Below are positions 7,845-15,032 of a stretch of 47,092 bases of DNA, piece by piece (positions within the stretch are counted from its first letter, which is position 1; every line of letters starts with the position of its first letter). Position numbers and translations under genes: made by a program. The notes below the pieces were generated by a model. That model did not search any database and was not told the DNA's origin. It saw only the letters and a list, made by a program, of their open reading frames with translations. Origin of the DNA: Treponema sp. (GTDB lineage Bacteria; Spirochaetota; Spirochaetia; Treponematales; Treponemataceae). The DNA is taken from positions 1 to 47,092 of the forward strand of contig JAILHD010000113.1 in NCBI GenBank assembly GCA_024696155.1, read 5' to 3'.

Positions 7845-8723
7845 CTATATTTCTATTTCAAGTTTATCATAAGCTGGAAGCACTGATTTACAATTCTTAA
7901 GTCCTGGAACATTTGGAAGCTGCCTGTTTATATAATCAATAATTTCTTCGTGCGAATGCGCATGTGTAAGATGTGTAAGCCACACGTGTTCTGCACCAAT
8001 TTTTGCAGCACACTGCATGGCTTCCAGGATAGAAAAATGGGTAGAATGTTCTTTTATTCGAAGACCATCAATAACCAGGTGAACAAGTTTTCCACAATTA
8101 TCTTTTATTAATTTAATAGATGAATCTGCAATGTAGTTGAGGTCTGTAAGATACGCGATGGATTTTTTTTCACCTTTATCATCAGTTTCCGTAAGAAGCC
8201 AGCCTACATCATTAAGAGTACCATGCATCATAGGAATTGGGGTAATTTTAGTTTTTCCATAATCAAAAGTAGTCTCTGGTGCAAACAGCTGAATTTTTGC
8301 GACTCCACCACCCTGCCTTACGGGACGAAAGATATAATCAAAGCGATTTTCAACATCCTTAAGCGTATTTGCATTTGTATAAATAGGAATTGGAGGCTTT
8401 TTCATCTGCTCAATAGCTTTTGGATTTGTTACAGCATGAGAAAAAACTGTAGAAAAAATACGAAGGTCGTCCAAGCCATGCAGATGATCAGCGTGAGAAT
8501 GCGTAAGAAGCACTGCATCAACTTCTTTTATGTGATTTTCTAAGGCCTGCATACGGAACTCAGGGCCGCAGTCAATAAGAATATGCTTATTATCATTTGT
8601 GGTAACATAAGCAGAACAGCGGTAACGCTTATCGCGAGAATCAGAAGAGTTGCAAACTTTACAGTCGCATCCGATTACCGGAATTCCATGACTTGTGCCT
8701 GTACCTAAGAAAAGAAGCTTCAT
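7845..8723 (-). CDS. Metallo-beta-lactamase-fold hydrolase, PhnP-like
   Basis: 292 aa. The metal-binding motif HSHADH (residues 75-80) is intact. The N-terminus LGTGTSHGIPVIGCDCKVC carries the extra cysteines (19, 21, 24) of the PhnP branch (phosphoribosyl cyclic phosphodiesterase), which bind a structural zinc. Further ligands are likely in MMHGTLNDVGW and WLTHLTHAHS. No phn genes are nearby, so the substrate is open; a phosphodiester is likely. No Shine-Dalgarno precedes the ATG; a TATAAT lies 6 nt upstream, suggesting a leaderless message. Confidence 0.85.
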   Translation of the reverse strand: MKLLFLGTGTSHGIPVIGCDCKVCNSSDSRDKRYRCSAYVTTNDNKHILIDCGPEFRMQALENHIKEVDAVLLTHSHADHLHGLDDLRIFSTVFSHAVTNPKAIEQMKKPPIPIYTNANTLKDVENRFDYIFRPVRQGGGVAKIQLFAPETTFDYGKTKITPIPMMHGTLNDVGWLLTETDDKGEKKSIAYLTDLNYIADSSIKLIKDNCGKLVHLVIDGLRIKEHSTHFSILEAMQCAAKIGAEHVWLTHLTHAHSHEEIIDYINRQLPNVPGLKNCKSVLPAYDKLEIEI

Positions 8724-8735
8724 AACTAAATTATA
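8724..8735 (-). promoter_or_regulatory. Leaderless-type -10 box of the MBL hydrolase gene
   Basis: TATAAT at 8735-8730, then TTAGTT and the ATG at 8723. The -35 region is poor (TTTTCT at 17 nt spacing). No purine-rich ribosome site lies between box and start codon. Confidence 0.5.
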
Positions 8736-8783
8736 GGACTAAAATATTGAAAAGAAAAGAGACATAAAAAGTGCCGCAGACAT

Positions 8784-8810
8784 AAAAAAACCGTCCTGAA
8801 TTAAGGACGG
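8784..8810 (-). terminator. Rho-independent terminator of rpmB
   Basis: CCGTCCT (read 8810-8804) pairs with AGGACGG (8797-8791) around a 6-nt loop, followed by seven U (8790-8784). It lies 34 bp after the rpmB stop. Confidence 0.85.
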
Positions 8811-8843
8811 CTTTCAAGCGTTTGTAAAAGACACAAATTCAAA

Positions 8844-9071
8844 CTATTTGTTTTCTACCTGAGCTTCTTTTGGAACTCTTACTTTCTTTGTAACAAAACC
8901 AGCATTCAAGCAGTTCATGCAGATTTTGATTGTGCGTACAGTTCCGTTTCCAAGGTCAGCTCTGATAGTATGAAGATTTGGTCTCCAAGTTCTGCGTGTA
9001 TGGTTATAAGATTTACTTACTTTATTTCCAGACATAACGCCTTTTCCGCAAACATCACACATTCTAGACAT
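8844..9071 (-). CDS. rpmB: 50S ribosomal protein L28
   Basis: 75-aa large-subunit protein. The order is typical of L28: CDVCGKGVMSGNKVSKS, NHTRRTWRPNLHTI, then VRTIKICMNCLNAGFV. Both CXXC pairs (CDVC and CMNC) are kept, so this is the zinc-binding form. It has GGAAGGAAA as ribosome site, its own consensus promoter and its own terminator, so it is a single-gene unit. Confidence 0.97.
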   Translation of the reverse strand: MSRMCDVCGKGVMSGNKVSKSYNHTRRTWRPNLHTIRADLGNGTVRTIKICMNCLNAGFVTKKVRVPKEAQVENK

Positions 9072-9121
9072 AATCTATTTCCTTCCTTACAATGAAATTC
9101 AGATTAAAAAGTAGTTTAAAA

Positions 9122-9150
9122 ACTATATAGAAATTAAAAAATAAAGTCAA
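9122..9150 (-). promoter_or_regulatory. Promoter of rpmB
   Basis: TTGACT (9150-9145), 17 nt, TATAGT (9127-9122) on the minus strand; the start point near 9115 gives a leader of about 44 nt. The 73-bp repeat copy at 9154-9226 ends 3 bp upstream of the -35 box. Confidence 0.7.
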
Positions 9151-9153
9151 TCG

Positions 9154-9226
9154 GCGATGGTCGAAATTCCATTATAAACCCGCGAAGGCATCGTACCATC
9201 GCTTAACATGCGCATACGCGCATGTT
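9154..9226 (+). repeat. 73-bp two-stem intergenic repeat, copy R1
   Basis: Stem 1 is GCGATGGT (9154-9161) with ACCATCGC (9195-9202). After TTAAC comes stem 2, AACATGCGC (9205-9213) with GCGCATGTT (9218-9226) around ATAC. The 54-nt head (through TTAAC) has the same length as in copies R2, R3 and R4. Followed by GTTGTTGC-like flank shared with other copies. It occupies most of the rpmB-uvrB gap with R2. Confidence 0.8.
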
Positions 9227-9247
9227 GTTGCTACTTACCATACTGCT

Positions 9248-9320
9248 GCAAAGGCCGTAATCTTTACTTCAATCGCCGAATTAACCGCACCTTTGCTTAA
9301 CATTTGCATTCGCAAATGTT
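9248..9320 (+). repeat. 73-bp two-stem intergenic repeat, copy R2
   Basis: Stem 1 GCAAAGG (9248-9254) with CCTTTGC (9290-9296), then TTAAC, then stem 2 AACATTTGC (9299-9307) with GCAAATGTT (9312-9320) around ATTC. It ends 4 bp from the uvrB stop codon, so the stems would form at the 3' end of the uvrB message and may act as its terminator or stabiliser. Confidence 0.8.
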
Positions 9321-9323
9321 CTG

Positions 9324-11321
9324 TTATGCTCCATACTGTTGCTGAATTTCTCTAATCTGGTCGCGGATGGCGGCGGCCTGCTCATATTCCATGCGGTCCG
9401 CACAGTCGCTCATCTGCTTGGTCAGAGCCTTAATCAGCTTTTTGCGTTCGCCCGGATTAAAGAGATTTGCAGATTTTTTGAGAACTTCCACATTCATGCG
9501 GGCGTCTTCGTCGGCATCAGTTTTTTCGTGAACAAGAATATCCTGAACCGCCTTTTTGATTGTTTTAGGCGTAATTCCGTGTTCCTTGTTGTAAGCCATC
9601 TGAACTTCGCGGCGGTGGGCAGTTTCCTTAATGGCCGCTTCCATGGCAGGGCTTTTGTGGTCGGCGTACATTACAACCTTACCTTCCGCATTTCGGGCCG
9701 CACGGCCGATTATCTGAATTAGGGAAGTTTCACTCCTCAAAAATCCGATTTTGTCGGCGTCAAGAATGGCAATAAAGCTTACTTCCGGAAGGTCAATTCC
9801 CTCTCGCAAAAGGTTAATTCCAATCAGAACGTCAATTTCACCTTCGCGCAGACTTTTCAAAATCTCAACCCGCTCAAAGGTGTCAATTTCTGAATGAATG
9901 TATTTTACCTTCAAGTCCAGCTCGGTAAGATAATCAGTTAAATCCTCCGCCATCTTTTTAGTCAGGGTCAGAACAAGGCTTCTTTCGTGGCGGGCAATAC
10001 GGTCTTTAATTTCCCTGTAAATATCTTCCATCTGACCTTCACTCGGGCGCACTTCAATTTCAGGGTCCAGAAGGCCTGTCGGTCGGATAAGCTGCTCAAC
10101 AACCTGACTGCTCTGCTTAATTTCTTCAGGGCGCGGAGTTGCGGTAACGTAAATCACCTGATTTATTTTTGCGTCAAATTCTTCTTTTTTAAGCGGACGG
10201 TTATCAAGGGCACTGGGCAGGCGGAAACCAAAATCAATAAGATTCTGCTTGCGGCTGCGGTCGCCTTCGTACATAGCTCCAATCTGAGGTACAGAAACGT
10301 GAGCCTCATCAATCATGCAGAGAAAGTCATCCGGGAAGTAGTGCAAAAGTGTTGCAGGAGGTTGCCCACGGGTACGGCCGGAAATCGGGCCCGAATAATT
10401 TTCAATTCCAGGGCAGGTTCCCATTTCCTTAAGCATTTCAATATCGTATGTCGTGCGGGTTTTAAGACGCTCAGCTTCCAGCATTTTACCGGCAGCACGG
10501 AACTCTTCCACACGCTCTTCCATTTCCTTTTGAATGCGGTCGCAGGATTCCAGAAGCTTATCATGAGGCACAACAAAGTGCTTTGCAGGATAAAAAACAG
10601 TTTCATCAAGTTCTTCAAGAACACTGCGGTTAAGAACATCAAAACGACGGATTTTTGCAACCTCGTCCCAGTCAAGCTCAATGCGATAGGCGGCGTCAGT
10701 TTCCATATAAGGAGGAAAAACTTCGATTACGTCGCCCTTAATGCGGAAGTTTCCCCGGTCAAGCACGTCATCATTGCGCGAATACTGCAGGGCAATCAGC
10801 TGCTCAGCAAATTTCTTTACGTTCAGCACCTGCCCCTTTTCCACGTGTACGCGCATTTCCTTGTATAAATCAGGCATACCAAGACCGTAAATGCAGGAAA
10901 CAGTGGCAACTACAATTACATCCCGGCGCTCCATAAGGCTGTAGGTGGCGCTAAGGCGCAGCTGGTCAATTTCCTTATTGATATCGCAGTCTTTTTCTAT
11001 ATATAAATCCCGGGCTGCAACGTAAGCTTCCGGCTGGTAGTAGTCATAATAAGAAACAAAATATTCAACGGCATTATTTGGAAAAAAGGATTTGAACTCG
11101 CGGTAAAGCTGGGCACTAAGCGTTTTGTTGTGGCTCAAAATCAAAGTCGGTCTCTGCACCTTTTCAATGATTTTTGCCATAGTAAAGGTTTTTCCGGAGC
11201 CTGTAACGCCCTTGAGAGTCTGATACTTATCGCCCCGCAAAAATCCTTCCGCAAGCTTTTCTATCGCCTGCCCCTGATCCCCGCTTGGCTGAAAAGGCGA
11301 AACAACTTCAAAACGCCGCAT
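9324..11321 (-). CDS. uvrB: Excinuclease ABC subunit B
   Basis: 665-aa DNA damage-verification helicase subunit of nucleotide excision repair, acting with UvrA and UvrC. Visible: Walker A GVTGSGKT (38-45), the beta-hairpin region YYDYYQPEAYVAARDLYIEKD, the IDEAHVS motif II, YVTATPRPEE, the LREGIDLPEVSF and QIIGRAARN motifs, and a C-terminal UVR domain (about 630-665) that contacts UvrC. Length is normal. Shine-Dalgarno AGGAGGAT precedes the ATG. No uvrA or uvrC nearby, and I see no LexA-type box upstream. Confidence 0.98.
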   Translation of the reverse strand: MRRFEVVSPFQPSGDQGQAIEKLAEGFLRGDKYQTLKGVTGSGKTFTMAKIIEKVQRPTLILSHNKTLSAQLYREFKSFFPNNAVEYFVSYYDYYQPEAYVAARDLYIEKDCDINKEIDQLRLSATYSLMERRDVIVVATVSCIYGLGMPDLYKEMRVHVEKGQVLNVKKFAEQLIALQYSRNDDVLDRGNFRIKGDVIEVFPPYMETDAAYRIELDWDEVAKIRRFDVLNRSVLEELDETVFYPAKHFVVPHDKLLESCDRIQKEMEERVEEFRAAGKMLEAERLKTRTTYDIEMLKEMGTCPGIENYSGPISGRTRGQPPATLLHYFPDDFLCMIDEAHVSVPQIGAMYEGDRSRKQNLIDFGFRLPSALDNRPLKKEEFDAKINQVIYVTATPRPEEIKQSSQVVEQLIRPTGLLDPEIEVRPSEGQMEDIYREIKDRIARHERSLVLTLTKKMAEDLTDYLTELDLKVKYIHSEIDTFERVEILKSLREGEIDVLIGINLLREGIDLPEVSFIAILDADKIGFLRSETSLIQIIGRAARNAEGKVVMYADHKSPAMEAAIKETAHRREVQMAYNKEHGITPKTIKKAVQDILVHEKTDADEDARMNVEVLKKSANLFNPGERKKLIKALTKQMSDCADRMEYEQAAAIRDQIREIQQQYGA

Positions 11322-11333
11322 TCAAATCCTCCT

Positions 11334-11408
11334 GTTGCCGTCATATTTTTTTTTGACACTTACAGTATTCCCAACGGCAACATCAGCAGTCTAAAAACAG
11401 CCTGCTGA
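11334..11408. repeat. Two inverted repeats between htrA and uvrB
   Basis: GTTGCCGT (11334-11341) and ACGGCAAC (11374-11381) are exact 8-bp inverted arms; the first directly precedes the uvrB ribosome site on the minus strand. A second pair, TCAGCAG (11383-11389) and CTGCTGA (11402-11408), lies 15 bp after the htrA stop and could end htrA transcripts, although no U-run follows. Confidence 0.45.
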
Positions 11409-11422
11409 CATCATAATCTCAA

Positions 11423-12685
11423 CTACAGTACGACGCGCAGAGTTACATCCCGTCGTCCCCTGCGTACAACTACCGTTACAACATCTCCCGGTCGTTTGCT
11501 TTCCAGCGCCGAATAATAATCCGCCAGAGTTTTTACTTCAACATCATCAACTTTTGTAATAATATCGCCGCCAAGATAAATTACGCTGCTTCGGTTTCCA
11601 TAATAAGCCGCTTCTGTACCGCCCTTAAGTCCGGCAGCCTCAGCATTTCCACCCCTTGTAACTTCCGAAACAAGCATTCCCGTAGCAATATCAAGGCCAG
11701 CATACTGGGCAATACGACGGCTGTTCTGAACAAGGCGAGCCGCAATAGTTCCGCGGTTTACCTTGCCGTATTTAATCAAATCACCAACAACGCGCACAGC
11801 AGTCTCGCTAGGCACTGCAAAGCCAACACCGCTGGAAGAGCCCGACGAAGACATAATCATCGTGTTGATTCCAATCATCCGTCCGTTTGTATCCAGCAGA
11901 GGACCACCCGAGTTTCCCGGGTTAATCGAAGCATCCGTCTGAATCATATTGCGGATAATTCTGTTATTTGAATTCTGAATAGGTCGTCCCAGCCCCGAAA
12001 CAATACCAGTGGTCATAGTTCTTTCCATACCAAAAGGGTTACCAATCGCAATCACCTTCTGGCCAACTTTAAGCGAACCTGAATCTCCAAAACTAATCGT
12101 CTTTAATTCCATTCCACTTGGCGGATCAAATTTAATAACCGCAAGGTCGCTGTCCAAATCCTGACCAATAACCTCAGCCTCATACTGAGTCCCGTCAAAA
12201 AGCGAAACATAAATCTTTGTCGCCCCCTGAATAACGTGAACGTTGGTCAAAATATAGCCGCGTTTATCAATAATCGAACCGGAACCCGAACCGCCGTCCT
12301 GAACATAAGGCTCAAGGAACCAGTCATAGCTTGTTACCTTAGTATTAATGTTCACAACCGCCTCATTGCACGCAGTGTAAACATTTATATTCTGCACTTC
12401 ATCCTGAGTATAATTTGTGTTACCCGTAGAAACAGGAATGATTACTGCCGGATTCTGCTCCAGACCTTCAATCATTGGATTACCCAAAGAATTTTCTTCT
12501 CCAGCGCCAGCCTGATTCTGGGGATTAAGGCCTTCATTAACAGCGCCAGACTCTTCCCGAGCCGCAGCAACACCATCATCATTTGCAGAAGAAGAAATTC
12601 TGCCTGTAAAAATTGAAACACCAAAAACAATAACCGCTGTTAAAGCGCAAAACTTAAAAACCTGCGTACCAGAGTATAATTTCAT
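11423..12685 (-). CDS. htrA: HtrA/DegP-type serine protease with one PDZ domain
   Basis: 420-aa envelope protease anchored by an N-terminal hydrophobic segment (about residues 8-28). A low-complexity linker to about residue 85 precedes a trypsin-like domain with the triad His150 (TNVHVIQGA), Asp180 (DSDLAVIKF) and Ser259 (PGNSGGPLL). A single C-terminal PDZ domain (about 325-420) follows, as in DegS-like members. It probably degrades or senses misfolded periplasmic proteins. I use the ATG at 12685. An in-frame TTG at 12721 is the -35 box of a promoter whose -10 box lies 7 nt before that ATG, and no ribosome site precedes either. Confidence 0.92.
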   Translation of the reverse strand: MKLYSGTQVFKFCALTAVIVFGVSIFTGRISSSANDDGVAAAREESGAVNEGLNPQNQAGAGEENSLGNPMIEGLEQNPAVIIPVSTGNTNYTQDEVQNINVYTACNEAVVNINTKVTSYDWFLEPYVQDGGSGSGSIIDKRGYILTNVHVIQGATKIYVSLFDGTQYEAEVIGQDLDSDLAVIKFDPPSGMELKTISFGDSGSLKVGQKVIAIGNPFGMERTMTTGIVSGLGRPIQNSNNRIIRNMIQTDASINPGNSGGPLLDTNGRMIGINTMIMSSSGSSSGVGFAVPSETAVRVVGDLIKYGKVNRGTIAARLVQNSRRIAQYAGLDIATGMLVSEVTRGGNAEAAGLKGGTEAAYYGNRSSVIYLGGDIITKVDDVEVKTLADYYSALESKRPGDVVTVVVRRGRRDVTLRVVL

Positions 12686-12721
12686 GTGTCTAAATTTAAT
12701 AAAACCTCTAAAATATGACAA
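12686..12721 (-). promoter_or_regulatory. Leaderless-type promoter of htrA
   Basis: TTGTCA (12721-12716), 17 nt, TAAATT (12698-12693), then seven bases TAGACAC and the ATG at 12685. The expected start point coincides with the start codon. The only purine-rich stretch (AGAGG) lies inside the promoter spacer, about 20 nt from the ATG. Confidence 0.55.
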
Positions 12722-12725
12722 GTAG

Positions 12726-13055
12726 TTATTTATTTATGTTAAACCAGAATCGCTGTCCGTAACGATTTTTTACATAAATCACTTCTTCAACATCAGCATA
12801 GCCACGTTTTTCAAGCCGCAGCTGGTAAAAGCCGGGAGTCAAATCAAAAAGTTCAAGATTCGTCTTACCCTGGTACGTTCCATTAATATACACATTCACA
12901 TCAGGTACACTGGCAAAAATTTCTACAACAGTTTTATGTCCTTCAATTTCGTACATTTTTTCAGGCTTTACAGATTCCTGCGAATATCCCGTGCCGCACA
13001 ATAAAATCAGTATTAATATAGAAAAAAATTTAATTCTAAATAATTGTACCTTCAT
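12726..13055 (-). CDS. Small exported PEGA-domain protein
   Basis: 109 aa with the start at 13055: signal peptide (basic KVQLFRIKFF, hydrophobic ILILILLCGTG) followed by one PEGA-type beta domain (about 45-100), recognised from VNVYINGTYQGKTNLELFDLTPGFYQLRLEKRGY. PEGA domains are common in surface or cell-wall-associated proteins. The Cys in ILLCGTG is not a textbook lipobox, but spirochaete lipoboxes are loose, so lipidation is possible. It lies 40 bp upstream of htrA on the same strand and diverges from era. No Shine-Dalgarno; a TAGAAT box is 7 nt before the ATG. Confidence 0.75.
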   Translation of the reverse strand: MKVQLFRIKFFSILILILLCGTGYSQESVKPEKMYEIEGHKTVVEIFASVPDVNVYINGTYQGKTNLELFDLTPGFYQLRLEKRGYADVEEVIYVKNRYGQRFWFNINK

Positions 13056-13091
13056 ATGGCTAATTCTATCCCACAAAATCAGCCGCAACAA
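13056..13091 (-). promoter_or_regulatory. Leaderless-type promoter of the PEGA protein gene
   Basis: TAGAAT (13068-13063) then TAGCCAT and the ATG at 13055, with TTGTTG 17 nt upstream of the -10 box. It faces the era promoter about 55 bp away. Confidence 0.5.
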
Positions 13092-13100
13092 GACAATCAT

Positions 13101-13136
13101 TTCCCATTTCTTTAATTTTACATTAGAATAGACCAC
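13101..13136 (+). promoter_or_regulatory. Leaderless-type promoter of era
   Basis: TTCCCA (13101-13106), 17 nt, TAGAAT (13124-13129), then seven bases AGACCAC and the ATG at 13137. The same layout as the htrA and PEGA promoters; no ribosome site is present. Confidence 0.5.
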
Positions 13137-14045
13137 ATGAATGAAGAAAATCAGGAACTTAAAACCGCAGTTGTTACAATTATTGGCCGCCCTTCGGCAG
13201 GAAAATCGACATTTTTAAATACAGCATGCCAGGAGCCGGTAAGTATTGTTTCGCCAATTCCTCAGACTACCAGAAACGCAATTAAAGGCATTGTAAATAC
13301 ATCACTTGGTCAGCTGATTTTTATTGATACTCCGGGCTATCACGATTCAGAAAAAAAATTGAACCTTCGCCTGCGCTCAATTACAGAAAGTCAGCTGCAG
13401 GATATAGAAGCCGTTCTTTACATTATTGATGCAACACGCGATCCTGGCGAAGAAGAACAGCACACCGCAGCTCTTTTAGAAAAACTTCAGGACAAAGTTG
13501 TAATTGCAATCAACAAAATTGATCTACCGACTGCAAAAGCAGAAAAAATTCGTACCTTTGTAAAAGCAGCATTGCCGAATGTGCCAGAAAACCGCATTTT
13601 TGAAATGTCTGCAGAAAAGGATGAAGGCATTAACGAAGTTCTTCGCGGACTTTATGAACTTGCCCCTGTTGCAAATCCAATCTACGATGAAGAAATTTAT
13701 ACAGACCAGGATTTGAGCTTCCGCGTTCAGGAAATTATTCGCGGAGAAGCAATTAACCGCCTTGAACAGGAAATTCCGCATGCCGTTTATGTAAGCGTTG
13801 CCGATGTAGAACGCCGTAACGACGGTAAAAAACTCTGGATTCGTGCATTTTTGTGTGTAGAACGCGAAAGCCAGAAAGGCATTGTAATTGGCAAAGGCGC
13901 TTCTAAAATAAAAGAAATCCGTGCCGCTGCGCTCAAAAAGCTTAATCAGATTTACATCCAGAAAGTTGAACTTGATTTACAGGTAAAAGTAGACAAAAAC
14001 TGGCGACAGAAAGACCTTACTATTAATAAATTAATGCCCGAGTAA
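13137..14045 (+). CDS. era: GTPase Era
   Basis: 302-aa GTPase that binds 16S rRNA and helps 30S subunit maturation. G1 GRPSAGKS (17-24; the usual Era form is GRPNVGKS), G2 TTRNAIKG, G3 DTPGYH, G4 NKID and G5 SA.. (MSAEKDEG) are in order, then a C-terminal KH RNA-binding domain with GKGASKIKEIRAAALKKL. Length is typical. An overlapping out-of-frame ATG lies at +4. The message is predicted to start at the ATG itself. Confidence 0.96.
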   Translation: MNEENQELKTAVVTIIGRPSAGKSTFLNTACQEPVSIVSPIPQTTRNAIKGIVNTSLGQLIFIDTPGYHDSEKKLNLRLRSITESQLQDIEAVLYIIDATRDPGEEEQHTAALLEKLQDKVVIAINKIDLPTAKAEKIRTFVKAALPNVPENRIFEMSAEKDEGINEVLRGLYELAPVANPIYDEEIYTDQDLSFRVQEIIRGEAINRLEQEIPHAVYVSVADVERRNDGKKLWIRAFLCVERESQKGIVIGKGASKIKEIRAAALKKLNQIYIQKVELDLQVKVDKNWRQKDLTINKLMPE

Positions 14046-14053
14046 TAACTTAT

Positions 14054-14920
14054 ATGAAATTTAACAGATTGATTGACGGTGCCGGAGCCCTTGTAATTTG
14101 CGCTACACTGTGGAGTACCGGTGGAATCTTTATAAAAAATATTGAATGGAATGCACTTGCAATTGCAGGAATCAGAAGTTTAATTGCCGGAACTTTTATG
14201 CTTCTTGTAACAAGATGCGGCATTCAGTTTTGTGTACGGGACGAAAAAGGTCATACAGACAGAATGAGTACCCTCTTTTTCTGGATAGCAGCAGTTTCTT
14301 ACGCCCTCACCATGATTTTATTTGTGGTGGCAAACAAGCTGACAACATCTGCAAATGCAATCCTTTTGCAGTATACCTGTCCAATTTATATAATTCTTCT
14401 TGCTCCTGTTTTGACCGCAGAAAAGAATCGTGCTTCTGACTACGTTACAGTCTTAGGCGTAATGCTTGGAATCGTTTTGTTTTTTGCAGATGGCCTTGAA
14501 AGCGGAAATCAGCTTGGAAACATTCTTGCAGCACTTTCCGGTCTGACCTACGCGCTTTCAACAATTTTTATGCGCCGCTGCAAAGGGCACTCTGGCGGGG
14601 CTATGGTACTTTCACACTTGATAACAGCCCTGGTATGTCTGCCTTTTGTAATTCAAAACGGGGCTCCAGCTGTAAAATCATGTTTATTTTTACTTTTGGT
14701 AGGAACAGTTTCCATCGGCTTTCCTTCCATTCTTTACACTATTGGAATCAAAAAAGTACGCGCACTCACAGCCTCGTTTATCACCATGTTAGAGCCGCTT
14801 TTAAATCCCGTTTGGGTAATCATTTTTGCAGGAGAAGTTCCTTCTTCAAAAACAATCCTTGGTGGATTTTTGATTCTGGGCTTTATAATGCTCCGCTCGA
14901 TTATTCAAAACAGGAAGTAA
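14054..14920 (+). CDS. EamA/DMT-family permease
   Basis: 288 aa with ten hydrophobic segments in two five-helix repeats, the pattern of drug/metabolite transporters (RhaT/YdcZ/EamA type). Diagnostic pieces are LWSTGGIFIKN near the start, AGIRSLIAGTFML, and in the second half ALTASFITMLEPLLNPVWVIIFAGEVPS. These carriers export or exchange small metabolites; the substrate cannot be told. It starts 8 bp after the era stop without its own ribosome site, so it is probably translated by coupling to era. Confidence 0.87.
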   Translation: MKFNRLIDGAGALVICATLWSTGGIFIKNIEWNALAIAGIRSLIAGTFMLLVTRCGIQFCVRDEKGHTDRMSTLFFWIAAVSYALTMILFVVANKLTTSANAILLQYTCPIYIILLAPVLTAEKNRASDYVTVLGVMLGIVLFFADGLESGNQLGNILAALSGLTYALSTIFMRRCKGHSGGAMVLSHLITALVCLPFVIQNGAPAVKSCLFLLLVGTVSIGFPSILYTIGIKKVRALTASFITMLEPLLNPVWVIIFAGEVPSSKTILGGFLILGFIMLRSIIQNRK

Positions 14921-14950
14921 AATAATTCGCAATAAATCCGCTGCCAATTG

Positions 14951-14979
14951 TTGCACTTATCCCCTATCCATAGTATACT
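14951..14979 (+). promoter_or_regulatory. Promoter of nrdDG
   Basis: TTGCAC (14951-14956), 17 nt, TATACT (14974-14979). The start point near 14986 lies between the two NrdR-type boxes. Confidence 0.5.
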
Positions 14980-15008
14980 GAAAGATGCACAAACACTAGA
15001 TATAGTGC
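14961..15008 (+). promoter_or_regulatory. Pair of NrdR boxes upstream of nrdD
   Basis: ACACTAGATATAGTGC (14993-15008) is an excellent match to the NrdR operator form ACACTATATATAGTGT. CCCCTATCCATAGTAT (14961-14976) matches at 11 of 16 positions and its centre is 32 bp away, the three-turn spacing typical of NrdR box pairs. The sites cover the -10 region and the early transcript, as expected for repression by NrdR with ATP/dATP. The nrdR gene is not in the window. Confidence 0.75.
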
Positions 15009-15032
15009 TTAATAAAAAAGGTGGCGAGAAAA

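Noticed and set aside
9201..9226. Integron attC-like site (GCTTAAC fits RYYYAAC) in the 73-bp repeats
   Set aside because: Treponema integrons are known, but the paired end is GTTnTTG instead of a complementary GTTRRRY, the hairpin is much too short, the flanking genes are housekeeping genes in mixed orientation, and no tyrosine integrase is present.
9987..10868. Open frame of 293 codons on the plus strand opposite uvrB
   Set aside because: It mirrors the codon periodicity of uvrB, has no ribosome site and no recognisable protein features; uvrB is unambiguous here.
12686..12721. Longer HtrA starting at the TTG at 12721
   Set aside because: The extra residues (SYFRGFIKFRH) break the signal-anchor start, no ribosome site precedes it, and the TTG is part of a -35 box.
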